The notes beneath the pieces are model-generated. The model was not told the DNA's origin and searched no databases. It saw only the letters and a program-made list of their open reading frames with translations. Shown piece by piece: positions 56,994 to 64,000 of a stretch of DNA of 64,000 nucleotides. The DNA comes from Pseudoalteromonas luteoviolacea S2607. Lineage in GTDB: Bacteria; Pseudomonadota; Gammaproteobacteria; Enterobacterales; Alteromonadaceae. Position numbers and translations under genes: made by a program. Location of the stretch: contig NZ_AUXV01000017.1 of the NCBI RefSeq assembly GCF_001625575.1, forward strand, positions 86,877 through 150,876, in the 5' to 3' direction. Every line of letters starts with the position of its first letter. Position 1 is the stretch's first letter.

Positions 56994-58358
56994 TTATGTT
57001 GATGCATCTATCCTATGGAGAATATCGTCAGAATAATTGGGGGAATCAGGTAAAGACTGCTGTAAAAACATGAACTCCAGTAGCGGCATAGCTAAATAGG
57101 GTTGCCACCGACTTTTCATTCGCACATACTGTGCGGATAAGTGAGCGCCAGCCTCACTCGGTATCTTGAATAACGTCACTTCGACAGGCTTCTGCCAATC
57201 AATTGTGCTGACAACAGGCGAAGCGCCGGACCAAGGTGCAGACATCATCAAGCTTGATAGTCGCACGCAGAATATAGGGGTTGTCATTTGCCTGATCAGC
57301 ACCCAATAAGACCTTGAATACTGTGCCGATAAAGTCTCTATAAATGTCTCTGCCTTCCCTTCAAATTGAAACTGATTAACAACCTCCATGGCCGGTAACA
57401 CACATTCGGCGAGCCGTGCCTCGTTAATTAGGCTTTCACCTCCATGACAAATACACCCTAACAGAAACTGCTCGGTCGATATTGTACTGACACTGACACC
57501 ATATTGGCCCTTAAGTAATCGCACTAGGTGTTCAAACGGCTGTTGGCAAGCCCATCTCGCCAAGGTTTTAGGTAAGTGCCATAAGGTTGCCCAAGCGTTT
57601 AGCTTAACGGATTGCTTTTGCAACTGTTTGTCTAGCGCGACCCTAAATCCTCGATGATCAACAGATTCCTCAGTATGCCCGCCAAATCTCGCGGGTAAAT
57701 TCGCCACATGCGGAGATTTCACCCCTTGACGATATGTAGATGGTTTGGGGTAAGCAACACGGGGATTTTGCCAAAATAACAACTCCCCATCGCCATCGTG
57801 CACACCATGATCCGTGTTTTGAGGTAACGGGTCGTCATCAGCTTCAACAGTCATAACCTCAAGTTGCGGCGTTGCAACGGAAATAGCTCTGTCAATGACC
57901 ATTTCTGTGCGGGGCTCTGGTTCAGATGCCACTTGCGTATCTGTGGGCGCTGAAATAGCCACTTCTTGCGGTAACCCGGTTAACATGATGGGCACTTGCT
58001 GAAGATAAAAAATATAAGGGTTTTGCCCAGGCTCAAATTCTGCGATTGGAGAGTCTGCCTCTGCAACATATAGGACTTCTGTAGAAGCGTCTTTAGGAGG
58101 CGTTGTGGACTGGCTTTCATTATCAACACCGATAGTATGTGGCTTACTGTCCTTGGCTGCTAATGTGTCGCTTTTCACTGATGATGTATTAACGGAGGGC
58201 GATAACGACTCATCAGACATGTCGTCCAGACGCGTCGCTTTTAGCGGCTGCGAGACCAGCTGGTTAGTTTGAGGTTTTGTACTGACATGAAAATAATAAT
58301 TATAGGGTTTTAATATCCGCACGCGCCGCCAACGAATCCGTCTTTTCGCTTTGCTCAT
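56994..58358 (-). CDS. Unknown protein with basic head and disordered linker
   Basis: 454 residues with no recognised domain. It begins with a very basic segment (KAKRRIRWRRVRILK), followed by ~220 residues rich in Ser, Thr, Glu and Pro that look disordered, and a folded C-terminal half with regular hydrophobic patterns (LNAWATLWHLPKTLARWACQQP, FEHLVRLLKG, MEVVNQFQFEGKAETFIETL). No signal peptide. It is the first gene of a three-gene run, downstream of a terminator that separates it from the GH19/lamin-tail operon. Confidence 0.65.
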   Translation of the reverse strand: MSKAKRRIRWRRVRILKPYNYYFHVSTKPQTNQLVSQPLKATRLDDMSDESLSPSVNTSSVKSDTLAAKDSKPHTIGVDNESQSTTPPKDASTEVLYVAEADSPIAEFEPGQNPYIFYLQQVPIMLTGLPQEVAISAPTDTQVASEPEPRTEMVIDRAISVATPQLEVMTVEADDDPLPQNTDHGVHDGDGELLFWQNPRVAYPKPSTYRQGVKSPHVANLPARFGGHTEESVDHRGFRVALDKQLQKQSVKLNAWATLWHLPKTLARWACQQPFEHLVRLLKGQYGVSVSTISTEQFLLGCICHGGESLINEARLAECVLPAMEVVNQFQFEGKAETFIETLSAQYSRSYWVLIRQMTTPIFCVRLSSLMMSAPWSGASPVVSTIDWQKPVEVTLFKIPSEAGAHLSAQYVRMKSRWQPYLAMPLLEFMFLQQSLPDSPNYSDDILHRIDAST

Positions 58359-58448
58359 GACTATTCTCCACGATTAAATAGTATGAGCATAAACGCCTTT
58401 CAACTGTACTAATCGGCTAATTAAATGATAGTTTAGGGGAGAAAAAAG

Positions 58449-58468
58449 AAGGTGCATCCTTGCACCTT
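58449..58468 (-). terminator. Terminator of the six-gene operon
   Basis: AAGGTGCA/TGCACCTT with a 4-nt loop, 20 bases past the stop of the amphipathic-protein gene; a C-T6-C run follows on the minus strand. Confidence 0.85.
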
Positions 58469-58487
58469 TTTGACAACAAGTTCGCGC

Positions 58488-58802
58488 TTACAACGCCCCT
58501 TTTAAAGTACTGACAAGACCATCCATCACACCATTTACAGCCTTTTGTATCGCAGCCTTTGCCGCAATTTCGAGCGTAATTAATTGCGCTTCAATGACTT
58601 TTTGCTCGCGTGCCAACTCCTGCTTAAGTTCAGCTTCATCTATTTCTCCATTCAAGTAGGCGGAGCTTAACTCCGCCAAGCTTTGTTGTTTCTCAGCAAA
58701 TGCTTTACCCAATTCCCCGGCAAATGCGTTCCCGGCATCTCCCAGCTCGCCAATCACTTGGCCGCTTACATCTTGTAGTGTTTTTGCAATATCAAATTCC
58801 AT
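58488..58802 (-). CDS. Small amphipathic helical protein, unknown function
   Basis: 104 residues from ATG 58802, chosen because AGGAG is seven bases upstream; an upstream TTG would overlap it. Composition is Ala/Gly/Glu-rich with amphipathic helices: ELGDAGNAFAGELGKAFAEKQQ, AYLNGEIDEAELKQELAREQ, and a C-terminal AIQKAVNGVMDGLVSTLKG that could contact membrane. No signal peptide or known family. Last gene of the six-gene operon, 14 bases after the lipoprotein gene. Confidence 0.7.
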   Translation of the reverse strand: MEFDIAKTLQDVSGQVIGELGDAGNAFAGELGKAFAEKQQSLAELSSAYLNGEIDEAELKQELAREQKVIEAQLITLEIAAKAAIQKAVNGVMDGLVSTLKGAL

Positions 58803-58815
58803 CAATCATCTCCTA

Positions 58816-59253
58816 TTATGCTTTGCTTTCTTCACCTCGGATCATTGCTAACATCACCCGCTGATATTCAGAGCGACGACGTTTAATAATGAAATCCGAC
58901 ATGCTGTCTTTGGTTTTGTGTGCCAACTTACCTTGCTGCCATAACTCCAGTAAAATTTCTACTTGCTTCACGGTCAGCTCATTGAGCTCTCGCACTTTTT
59001 GCCTTTGTAATAGGGCGTTTATTTCAACTTCAATATTGGTATAGCCGCTGGTGTAATGTGAAAACTTACGCTTAGCAGGCGCGACATTGGACATATGCAG
59101 GTAGAAACCGTCTATCTTCTTCATCAGGCTCAACATCTGATTTTGCGACGCGCGGTCATATTCTGACACTAAATGCAGTGAACAGCCCAACTGGGTGCTT
59201 AAAATCAGCAATGCGGCAAGGATTACCCCAACTTTTAACCATGCTTTTACCAT
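58816..59253 (-). CDS. Small predicted lipoprotein, unknown function
   Basis: 145 residues from ATG 59253, chosen for AGGAGA at good spacing; earlier in-frame starts overlap the upstream gene and spoil the signal peptide. The start MVKAWLKVGVILAALLILSTQLGC is a lipoprotein signal with Cys24. The rest is helical and charged (NALLQRQKVRELNELTVKQVEILLELWQQGKLAHKTKD), with a basic IIKRRRSEYQ near the end. No known family. One base separates its start from the stop of the membrane-protein gene upstream, so translation is coupled. Confidence 0.75.
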   Translation of the reverse strand: MVKAWLKVGVILAALLILSTQLGCSLHLVSEYDRASQNQMLSLMKKIDGFYLHMSNVAPAKRKFSHYTSGYTNIEVEINALLQRQKVRELNELTVKQVEILLELWQQGKLAHKTKDSMSDFIIKRRRSEYQRVMLAMIRGEESKA

Positions 59254-59254
59254 G

Positions 59255-60238
59255 TCACTTCTCCTCATGTGCACTCATGACTTCTTTCAAATAATCAGCA
59301 AGCATTTGCTGAATTTTGGAGACAGGCATAGTTGGCTCTAGAGCCAACTTACTCTGGATGGCGACGATCCCTTGGCTCCAAATGGTAATCTGATCCAATT
59401 CTTGCTTTCGAAACTGATTCTCCAGATTCTGTTTTAATACTTGAGGGTCTTCAGGCATATTTGGCGAAATAAACGACTGAACAGTTTCGACGATACGATC
59501 GAGGATCTTATACACTAAATTCGCCGAAAAACCGCCAACGAGCGCCATTGTGATTCTAAGTGCAGCATGACTGACAGGTGCTCCGCCAGTTTCACTACTT
59601 GCGGCACTGGCTACAGCATCTAAGTTAACCGGGATCAATTGAGTTAAAATAATCCCAGCGATTAAACCCACCACAAAGCGTACCCAGTAAGAGCTTTCAT
59701 ATTTCGGGTCATAGACCCCTGCGGTCACATAACTATTGGCTTTAAACAACGCGGCGAATGAAGCGCCTATGGCCGCAGATGCCAACAAAATAGCCTGCAC
59801 ATACAATAATCGCGTACCTTCCATGTCGAACATACTCGCGACCATATTTTCGTTGTTGATGTAACTCGACAAGCTTAACGCGATGAGCGCAACCAGTGAC
59901 ATAATGGCCACGACCATCATCTTCCTAATTAACGGTACACGACCAAGAAATAGCAATAAGCTCCCTTTTTTAGTCTCCTCAGACATCAGCCAAATTGTCT
60001 CAGGCTTGGCTGGGGCAACCAGTTCTGTCAATCGGTTATGTACGTGCGTCAACGCCTTTATTTCTAGTTGGCCGCCGCTATGGCCTGACATTGCATCGAG
60101 CTTTACCATAATCGACTCGGGTACCTTGATCCCTTTATGAAATGAAAACTCCGCCATGGCTTTGCACTGGGCTAAAATGGCTGAAAATTCGTGCTCTGCC
60201 TTAAGCGGGTTATCAACGATTTCCTGCTCCGCTTCCAT
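59255..60238 (-). CDS. Membrane protein with cytoplasmic head and 4-5 TM segments, unknown function
   Basis: 327 residues from ATG 60238 (AGGAGA upstream; the frame's first codon is a poorer TTG). A ~100-residue soluble helical head precedes hydrophobic segments at about 115-135 (MMVVAIMSLVALIALSLSSYI), 155-175 (LYVQAILLASAAIGASFAALF), 190-210 (VVGLIAGIILTQLIP) and 245-265, and a charged C-terminal ~70 residues (LDRIVETVQSF...). The TM part has an arrangement like that of the next protein upstream. Not recognised as a known family, and the stop touches the next gene. Confidence 0.7.
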   Translation of the reverse strand: MEAEQEIVDNPLKAEHEFSAILAQCKAMAEFSFHKGIKVPESIMVKLDAMSGHSGGQLEIKALTHVHNRLTELVAPAKPETIWLMSEETKKGSLLLFLGRVPLIRKMMVVAIMSLVALIALSLSSYINNENMVASMFDMEGTRLLYVQAILLASAAIGASFAALFKANSYVTAGVYDPKYESSYWVRFVVGLIAGIILTQLIPVNLDAVASAASSETGGAPVSHAALRITMALVGGFSANLVYKILDRIVETVQSFISPNMPEDPQVLKQNLENQFRKQELDQITIWSQGIVAIQSKLALEPTMPVSKIQQMLADYLKEVMSAHEEK

Positions 60239-60343
60239 ATTTATCTCCTGTAAAATTGATATACCTAAGTTACTCAATCAAACACAAAGATAATTGGATT
60301 TTTTTACTGACTTTACCGTCAAATCGCGTACTTTAGATATTAA

Positions 60344-61450
60344 TTAGTCTATTTTCTTGCGATCTACTGGTGCTTGGCTCGTTGCATTATTAGCCAAAGC
60401 ATTACGCAGTTTGTCAATGACCTGATCCATAATCGCAAATAGTACATCGACGTTGTAGCCCATTAAAAATGCCATAGCCATCGGTGACAACGACGCTAAC
60501 CCAGATAATTCTTGAGGGTTTAAAAACCAACCAATAATCATGCCGCCAAGTGCACCTAACGTTAACCGCAATCGATAACGAATTTCACTGTCTGAGGTAA
60601 ATGTAATGGCCTTAATCTCTTTTAAGAGATCTCTTAAAACAAAAATAAATGCACCGAGTAACCCATATAACAGCGGCAAAATATAACCTTGCAGCACTTC
60701 TAATACTGACTGGGCAAAGAGCATGTTTTCAAACAATTGAAGCCGGGCCTTAAGCCGTGTCTCCGCCAGATGTAAATTGTCCAAATCCGTCGCATTGGCT
60801 TGCTCTCTCTCTAGACGACGCAACTCTACATCTAGTTTTTCTTTGCTATAAGGCGGGATATCGCTTTTAAACGTGAGCCCGAACAACCACACTCTATTCC
60901 AAACCTTAAGCAAGTTGTAATTCGCATCTAGCCGCTGACCCACCTCTTCATAGCTTTGCTGTACTTGGTCATATTCCGCGCTGTCGGGAGTGGCTTTTAA
61001 CACCTTCAACTGCCACTCATTACGGCTCTCGTACAATGCGTTTAAATCATGTGCTAATGCGTGGCCAAATAGATAGTAAATCTGCGCAAACAACAAACAC
61101 AGTAGCGCCACCAAGGTATAACGCCGATACCATGCAACTGCGCGTTCGGCTTGACTTGGCTTGTCATTATCTACACGAGAAATAGCTTGAATGCTTTCCA
61201 TCGATACCGGAGAGACGGCTTTCGCTAGCTGGTCGTAGCTATGTAAAACATCCGCTTCATCCTGTGGGCTCCATTGCTTTTTTTGCAACTTATATTTGGC
61301 ATTGATCATCACCTCTGCCAATTCTGGTGCGAGACTGACTTGACCATTTTTGGCCATATAGGATATCAGCTGCTGCCCCTCTTGAATAACTTGTGCAATG
61401 TCAGCCGATACCTCTATTGAGTTGGATTGTTTTTTATTTATCATCATCAT
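60344..61450 (-). CDS. Membrane protein with long periplasm- or cytoplasm-facing coiled coil, unknown function
   Basis: 368 residues. A soluble helical head (~1-110) leads to TM1 (YTLVALLCLLFAQIYYLFGHAL, ~115-135), a ~130-residue charged helical region (WQLKVLKATPDSAEYDQVQQSYEEVGQRLDANY, RRLEREQANATDLDNLHLAETRLKARL) and a C-terminal part with two or three TM helices (YILPLLYGLLGAFIFVL, LRLTLGALGGMIIGWFLNP, MAMAFLMGYNVDVLFAIMDQVID). The order GLLGAFxFVLR...RYRLRLTLGxLGG...GYNVDVLFxxMDxVxD resembles the TM end of its neighbour, suggesting a shared origin. No known family assigned. Confidence 0.7.
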   Translation of the reverse strand: MMMINKKQSNSIEVSADIAQVIQEGQQLISYMAKNGQVSLAPELAEVMINAKYKLQKKQWSPQDEADVLHSYDQLAKAVSPVSMESIQAISRVDNDKPSQAERAVAWYRRYTLVALLCLLFAQIYYLFGHALAHDLNALYESRNEWQLKVLKATPDSAEYDQVQQSYEEVGQRLDANYNLLKVWNRVWLFGLTFKSDIPPYSKEKLDVELRRLEREQANATDLDNLHLAETRLKARLQLFENMLFAQSVLEVLQGYILPLLYGLLGAFIFVLRDLLKEIKAITFTSDSEIRYRLRLTLGALGGMIIGWFLNPQELSGLASLSPMAMAFLMGYNVDVLFAIMDQVIDKLRNALANNATSQAPVDRKKID

Positions 61451-61474
61451 ATTGGGGGAAACTCCCCCTTCTTT

Positions 61475-62299
61475 TCACCATTGATATTCACTAATACAGG
61501 CGTTTTGATTGTCGTACAGTGTCGCTTTTCCTCCATCATTGGACCAAAGCGCTCTTTGACTCTCAAAATTATGCCCACCAGTGCTCGGGTGAGTTTGATT
61601 GGTATAAACGCGCACGACATCTTGCGGTTTGATAAGAGCACCAACTGGAAATTCGAACTGTTGCCCTTTATCACCTCGGATTTGCCACAGTGATATATCA
61701 ATCACCGAGTGACTTAAGTTGGCAACTTCGACAAATTCATCGCCCTCTTTTTTGGCTTCTAAGCCATCAAAGTTTACAAGACTTACTTCAACATGCTCAT
61801 GGGTAGCGTCACCATATAACCAAGTGCTCACCAAGGCGCCATCGCTATCATATAGTGCACCTTTATCCCCTTTGTTATTCCATATTGGGCGCTTACTATC
61901 AAAGCTCAACGCACTACCCGGGTAGGTTTCAATTCGCAGCGTTTCATGTGGATAAATTAATGTGTCCTTGGCAAAGACAAAGGTTTGATACTTATCGCCT
62001 GCGGTAATTTTCCAGCCACTCAAATCGATAATAGCCGGTCCAAGGTTTTTAATCTCGATGTACTCATCTTGATAATTAAGCGCACTGATCTGAACTTGGT
62101 GTGGAGCCAATAGCTCAAAACACGTGTGCCACCAAACATTCATTACCGATAAGTCGTTAGGGGCTTTACCACTTTGCAGCCAGCTGTTTGCCGTGTCAGA
62201 AATCATTTTCTCAATACGAGGCCAACACACATCTGCACCTTTTAGCGCATTAAAGTGACTACTTAACTCCACAAGCGACATTTTACTAATTGCATCCAT
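61475..62299 (-). CDS. Protein with two lamin-tail domains
   Basis: 274 residues: a helical ~65-residue head (SKMSLVELSSHFNALK) and two consecutive lamin-tail (LTD) beta-sandwich domains, ~70-165 (YIEIKNLGPAIIDLSGWKI, PHETLRIETYPG, WNNKGDKGALYDSDGALVSTWLYG) and ~170-274 (FVEVANLSHSVIDISLWQIRGD, RVYTNQ, WSNDGGKATLYDNQNACISEYQW). Bacterial LTDs are often on secreted or surface proteins, but no signal peptide is seen here. ATG preceded by AAGGAA. Fourteen bases separate it from the GH19 gene. Role in this operon unknown; protein or glycan binding is plausible. Confidence 0.85.
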   Translation of the reverse strand: MDAISKMSLVELSSHFNALKGADVCWPRIEKMISDTANSWLQSGKAPNDLSVMNVWWHTCFELLAPHQVQISALNYQDEYIEIKNLGPAIIDLSGWKITAGDKYQTFVFAKDTLIYPHETLRIETYPGSALSFDSKRPIWNNKGDKGALYDSDGALVSTWLYGDATHEHVEVSLVNFDGLEAKKEGDEFVEVANLSHSVIDISLWQIRGDKGQQFEFPVGALIKPQDVVRVYTNQTHPSTGGHNFESQRALWSNDGGKATLYDNQNACISEYQW

Positions 62300-62308
62300 A
62301 TTGGTTCC

Positions 62309-62941
62309 TTATGCGATCTCTAAAAATTGTTTTGCTCGATTTAACAGGGCCGTGCGATCTTCAAGGCCATTTGTTCCGCCATTGATGCGCATGGTGATTT
62401 TCAATAGGTCATCTTGATCCGCAAGTGAATTCAAGTTGCAACTTTGCCAGTAGTGGCAAGCACTTTGAATGGCAATTGTTGCATCATCACTGATTAAATC
62501 GGGATTGCTCGTTAAATCTATGCCAAGCGCTTCCCCACAACGGGTATAATTGTCTTTGCCAGTCAACTGAATGAGACCACGACCGCGATAACGCCAACCG
62601 TCGCCAGATGCCTCGTCACCATTGCCCATGCGATCAGCGTAGACTCGGTTAGCTATTTTTTCTGGTTGGCGAGCGTATTCACCTGCGACGTCATCATTTG
62701 GGAAGTACTTGCCAAATACCGCCCTCAACGCTTTTTGGCTGTAATTTAAATTTTCGCGATTGTAATTTAAGTATCCGCTTTCATGGGCAACTTGGGCCAC
62801 AAAGTGTGCAATACGCAACGGAGTATTTATTTCAAATGTTGGCAGTACTTCATTTAAAGCCGTTACATACTTTTCTATGTTTGCTGTTTTTGCTTGCGGC
62901 ATTATTTCAGCCAACAAGTCTAGCGTCAGTGATATAGCCAT
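62309..62941 (-). CDS. GH19 family chitinase/endolysin-like enzyme
   Basis: A 210-residue catalytic domain only, of GH19 type: AHFVAQVAHESGYLNYNRENLNYS with the catalytic Glu near 55 and 64, YRGRGLIQLTGKDNYTR near 115, and ITMRINGGTNGLEDR near 185. Its size and lack of signal peptide or chitin-binding domain match phage endolysin-type GH19 enzymes, which may cut peptidoglycan, more than secreted chitinases. It is the first gene of a six-gene run. No phage structural genes are nearby; delivery to the cell wall would need a holin-like route or lysis. Confidence 0.88.
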   Translation of the reverse strand: MAISLTLDLLAEIMPQAKTANIEKYVTALNEVLPTFEINTPLRIAHFVAQVAHESGYLNYNRENLNYSQKALRAVFGKYFPNDDVAGEYARQPEKIANRVYADRMGNGDEASGDGWRYRGRGLIQLTGKDNYTRCGEALGIDLTSNPDLISDDATIAIQSACHYWQSCNLNSLADQDDLLKITMRINGGTNGLEDRTALLNRAKQFLEIA

Positions 62942-63288
62942 GATTTGCTCTCTATAATGTGGGTTGGCCTTATCATGGCAAATACATAGGCAATTAACTG
63001 ATGGAAAACATGGATAAATACAGGGAAAACAACGAGACTATGAAAAGTTAAAAGTAGACTTAAAAAGTATATAGGAGAGAAGAAAAAAGATAATATAGAT
63101 GCTGTTAATTTTATTTAATTCAGTAAATTACATTAAACACATGAGAATAATTTAATTTCAATTATATAAAAATAAATATAATTCAGGGTTTATATTATTT
63201 AACATTATTGTAATTAAATAGGTGCTATATTGCCCAAAGGCTGGGCAATATAGCTAAATATGTTCGAGTAGAATCTCTGTGCTGATGC
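62942..63288. other. 347-bp AT-rich spacer
   Basis: No coding frame is evident. The left part should hold the promoter of the six-gene operon on the minus strand. Near its right end lies the 13-bp hairpin described separately. Long A/T runs at 63055-63190 may bend DNA or bind H-NS-like proteins. Confidence 0.5.
63224..63254 (-). terminator. 13-bp hairpin after the small exported protein gene
   Basis: GCTATATTGCCCA and TGGGCAATATAGC pair perfectly around AAGGC, 35 bases past the stop of the 112-residue gene. The T content downstream is weak (ACCTATTTAATT), so it is terminator-like. Confidence 0.6.
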
Positions 63289-63627
63289 TTACTCTTCGAT
63301 AGAGACGTAGCTGATATCTTCAGAATAATTTACCAAAGTACATTGCCCTTGGCCTCGAATGCCCACTGTTTTTCTGCTCACTTGCGCGGTCAATAACAAC
63401 GACAATAAGTTGCTACCCTCTGGTGTTGAGCCATTGAAAGCGTATTTCCAATCATTGTTTGCTGAGCAAGATTCACCTGAAGGCGTGCTTTTCAGCTGCA
63501 CCATACATGTTGAGGTTACCGAATCAGCATGGCATACGATTTGAGCAACCAAACCTCTATATACACTCGATGACCAACCATTAAACGATATTAATAGCAG
63601 TGTCCCTAATAAAACCTTTTTCATCAT
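63289..63627 (-). CDS. Small exported protein, unknown function
   Basis: 112 residues with a signal peptide (MMKKVLLGTLLLISFNGWSS). The mature part has four Cys (IVCHAD, STCMVQL, GESCSAN, GQCTLVN), probably two disulphides, and ends with acidic YVSIEE. No known family; a secreted small beta-rich protein is likely. A CGG-type GAGCGGTAATG context precedes the ATG. Confidence 0.7.
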   Translation of the reverse strand: MMKKVLLGTLLLISFNGWSSSVYRGLVAQIVCHADSVTSTCMVQLKSTPSGESCSANNDWKYAFNGSTPEGSNLLSLLLTAQVSRKTVGIRGQGQCTLVNYSEDISYVSIEE

Positions 63628-64000
63628 TACCGCTCCATAAATTGTATAAGTACCGATATAAAATTGTACTACTTTAAGAGGAAAAAATAACCTCTTTTAT
63701 AAGTTTCTTGTAAATTTATTTATGAAAATAAACATACAACAATTGTTAATAAGTCGAGTGAAACATAAATAGAATATTACTGAAACCTAGTATATAAAAG
63801 GTTAATCGACTCTTAGAATTACATTTTTTTAGATCTATATGAGGTGGCTAAGTAGGGCTGTCTACAATGAATTTACCATATCAATTCGCCGGAAAAACAC
63901 GGAGTTCCGCTTTATCCACCTTCCAAGCTGGTGCGATTCCGACTAAATATACACCTAAAAATAAAAAAAGCCGCTCAAAGAGCGGCTTTTTAATATTCGT
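63628..64000. other. 373-bp right-edge region
   Basis: AT-rich to about 63850, then a more GC-balanced stretch ending in a terminator. A short frame from ATG 63867 stays open to the edge but runs through the terminator hairpin and has a poor ribosome binding site, so no gene is called. Confidence 0.4.
63965..63991. terminator. Intrinsic terminator at right edge
   Basis: AAAAAGCCGCT/AGCGGCTTTTT with a short CAAAG loop and A/T runs on both sides; bidirectional in form. It probably ends a minus-strand gene beyond the edge, or transcription from the left. Confidence 0.85.

Noticed and set aside
62309..62941. Prophage call based on the GH19 endolysin-like gene, holin-like gene and CI-type repressor
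   Set aside because: No capsid, portal, terminase, tail or integrase gene occurs in the surrounding sequence, and the genes between are not phage-like.
63867..64000. Plus-strand frame open to the right edge
   Set aside because: It reads through a strong bidirectional terminator and lacks a ribosome binding site; its residues look random.

Overview
The window reads as chromosomal DNA of a marine gammaproteobacterium, most likely Pseudoalteromonas or a close Alteromonadales relative. This is inferred from the mixture of an attenuated leuABCD operon, the fabR / fatty-acid desaturase / sthA block, secreted chitinase and protease carrying chitin-binding domains, a GH97 glucosidase and moderate GC. 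No tRNA, rRNA, CRISPR array, insertion sequence or integrase was recognised.

Region 1 (1-19.7 kb) is a hybrid NRPS/PKS pathway on the minus strand. In transcription order it has a PvdQ-type Ntn acylase, an MbtH protein, an FAAL-ACP-C-A-T synthetase, a KS-AT-KR-ACP polyketide synthase and a C-A-T-E-C-A... synthetase that runs off the left edge. A divergent ECF sigma factor has a perfect 7-1-7 Fur box in front of it. Fatty-acid loading, iron control through a sigma factor and a deacylase together resemble pyoverdine logic, so an iron-regulated metabolite, probably a siderophore made as an acylated precursor, is the best guess. Adenylation pockets suggest a cationic residue (Lys-like) in the first module and Ser, epimerised to D-Ser, in the third protein.

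Region 2 (19.7-34.1 kb) is mostly housekeeping: a TerB-like protein, two small exported proteins, leuABCD with a leucine-rich leader peptide and attenuator, fabR with its operator, a desaturase and sthA. It ends with a porin-like protein overlapping a cupredoxin gene, and a GH97 alpha-glucosidase.

Region 3 (34.3-39.7 kb) is an R-body (reb) locus. A regulator with a degenerate AAA+ domain fused to an AraC-type HTH is followed by ten small genes. Four are clear RebB paralogues; others are divergent relatives or two further small families, including a 58-residue gene. A possible papain-fold protein follows on the opposite strand, its ribosome binding site lying inside a long inverted repeat.

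Region 4 (39.7-50.1 kb) is accessory metabolism: an MFS transporter and divergent AraC regulator, a porin-like barrel, a DJ-1/PfpI protein with a GlxA-type regulator, an erythromycin-esterase-like lipoprotein, and a convergent trypsin-like protease and GH18 chitinase, both with CBM5/12 modules.

Region 5 (50.3-64 kb) is the least explained. It has a holin-like small membrane protein and partner, a solute-binding protein, an RlmI-like methyltransferase, a LexA/CI-type repressor and a GNAT enzyme. Two runs of mostly unrecognised minus-strand genes follow. The right one is a compact six-gene unit (GH19 muramidase/chitinase, double lamin-tail protein, two membrane proteins of matching layout, a lipoprotein and a small amphipathic protein). 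The left one has three genes (DUF6765-like, receiver-like and a protein with a disordered N-terminus). These and the reb locus are the best places to look for undescribed biology.
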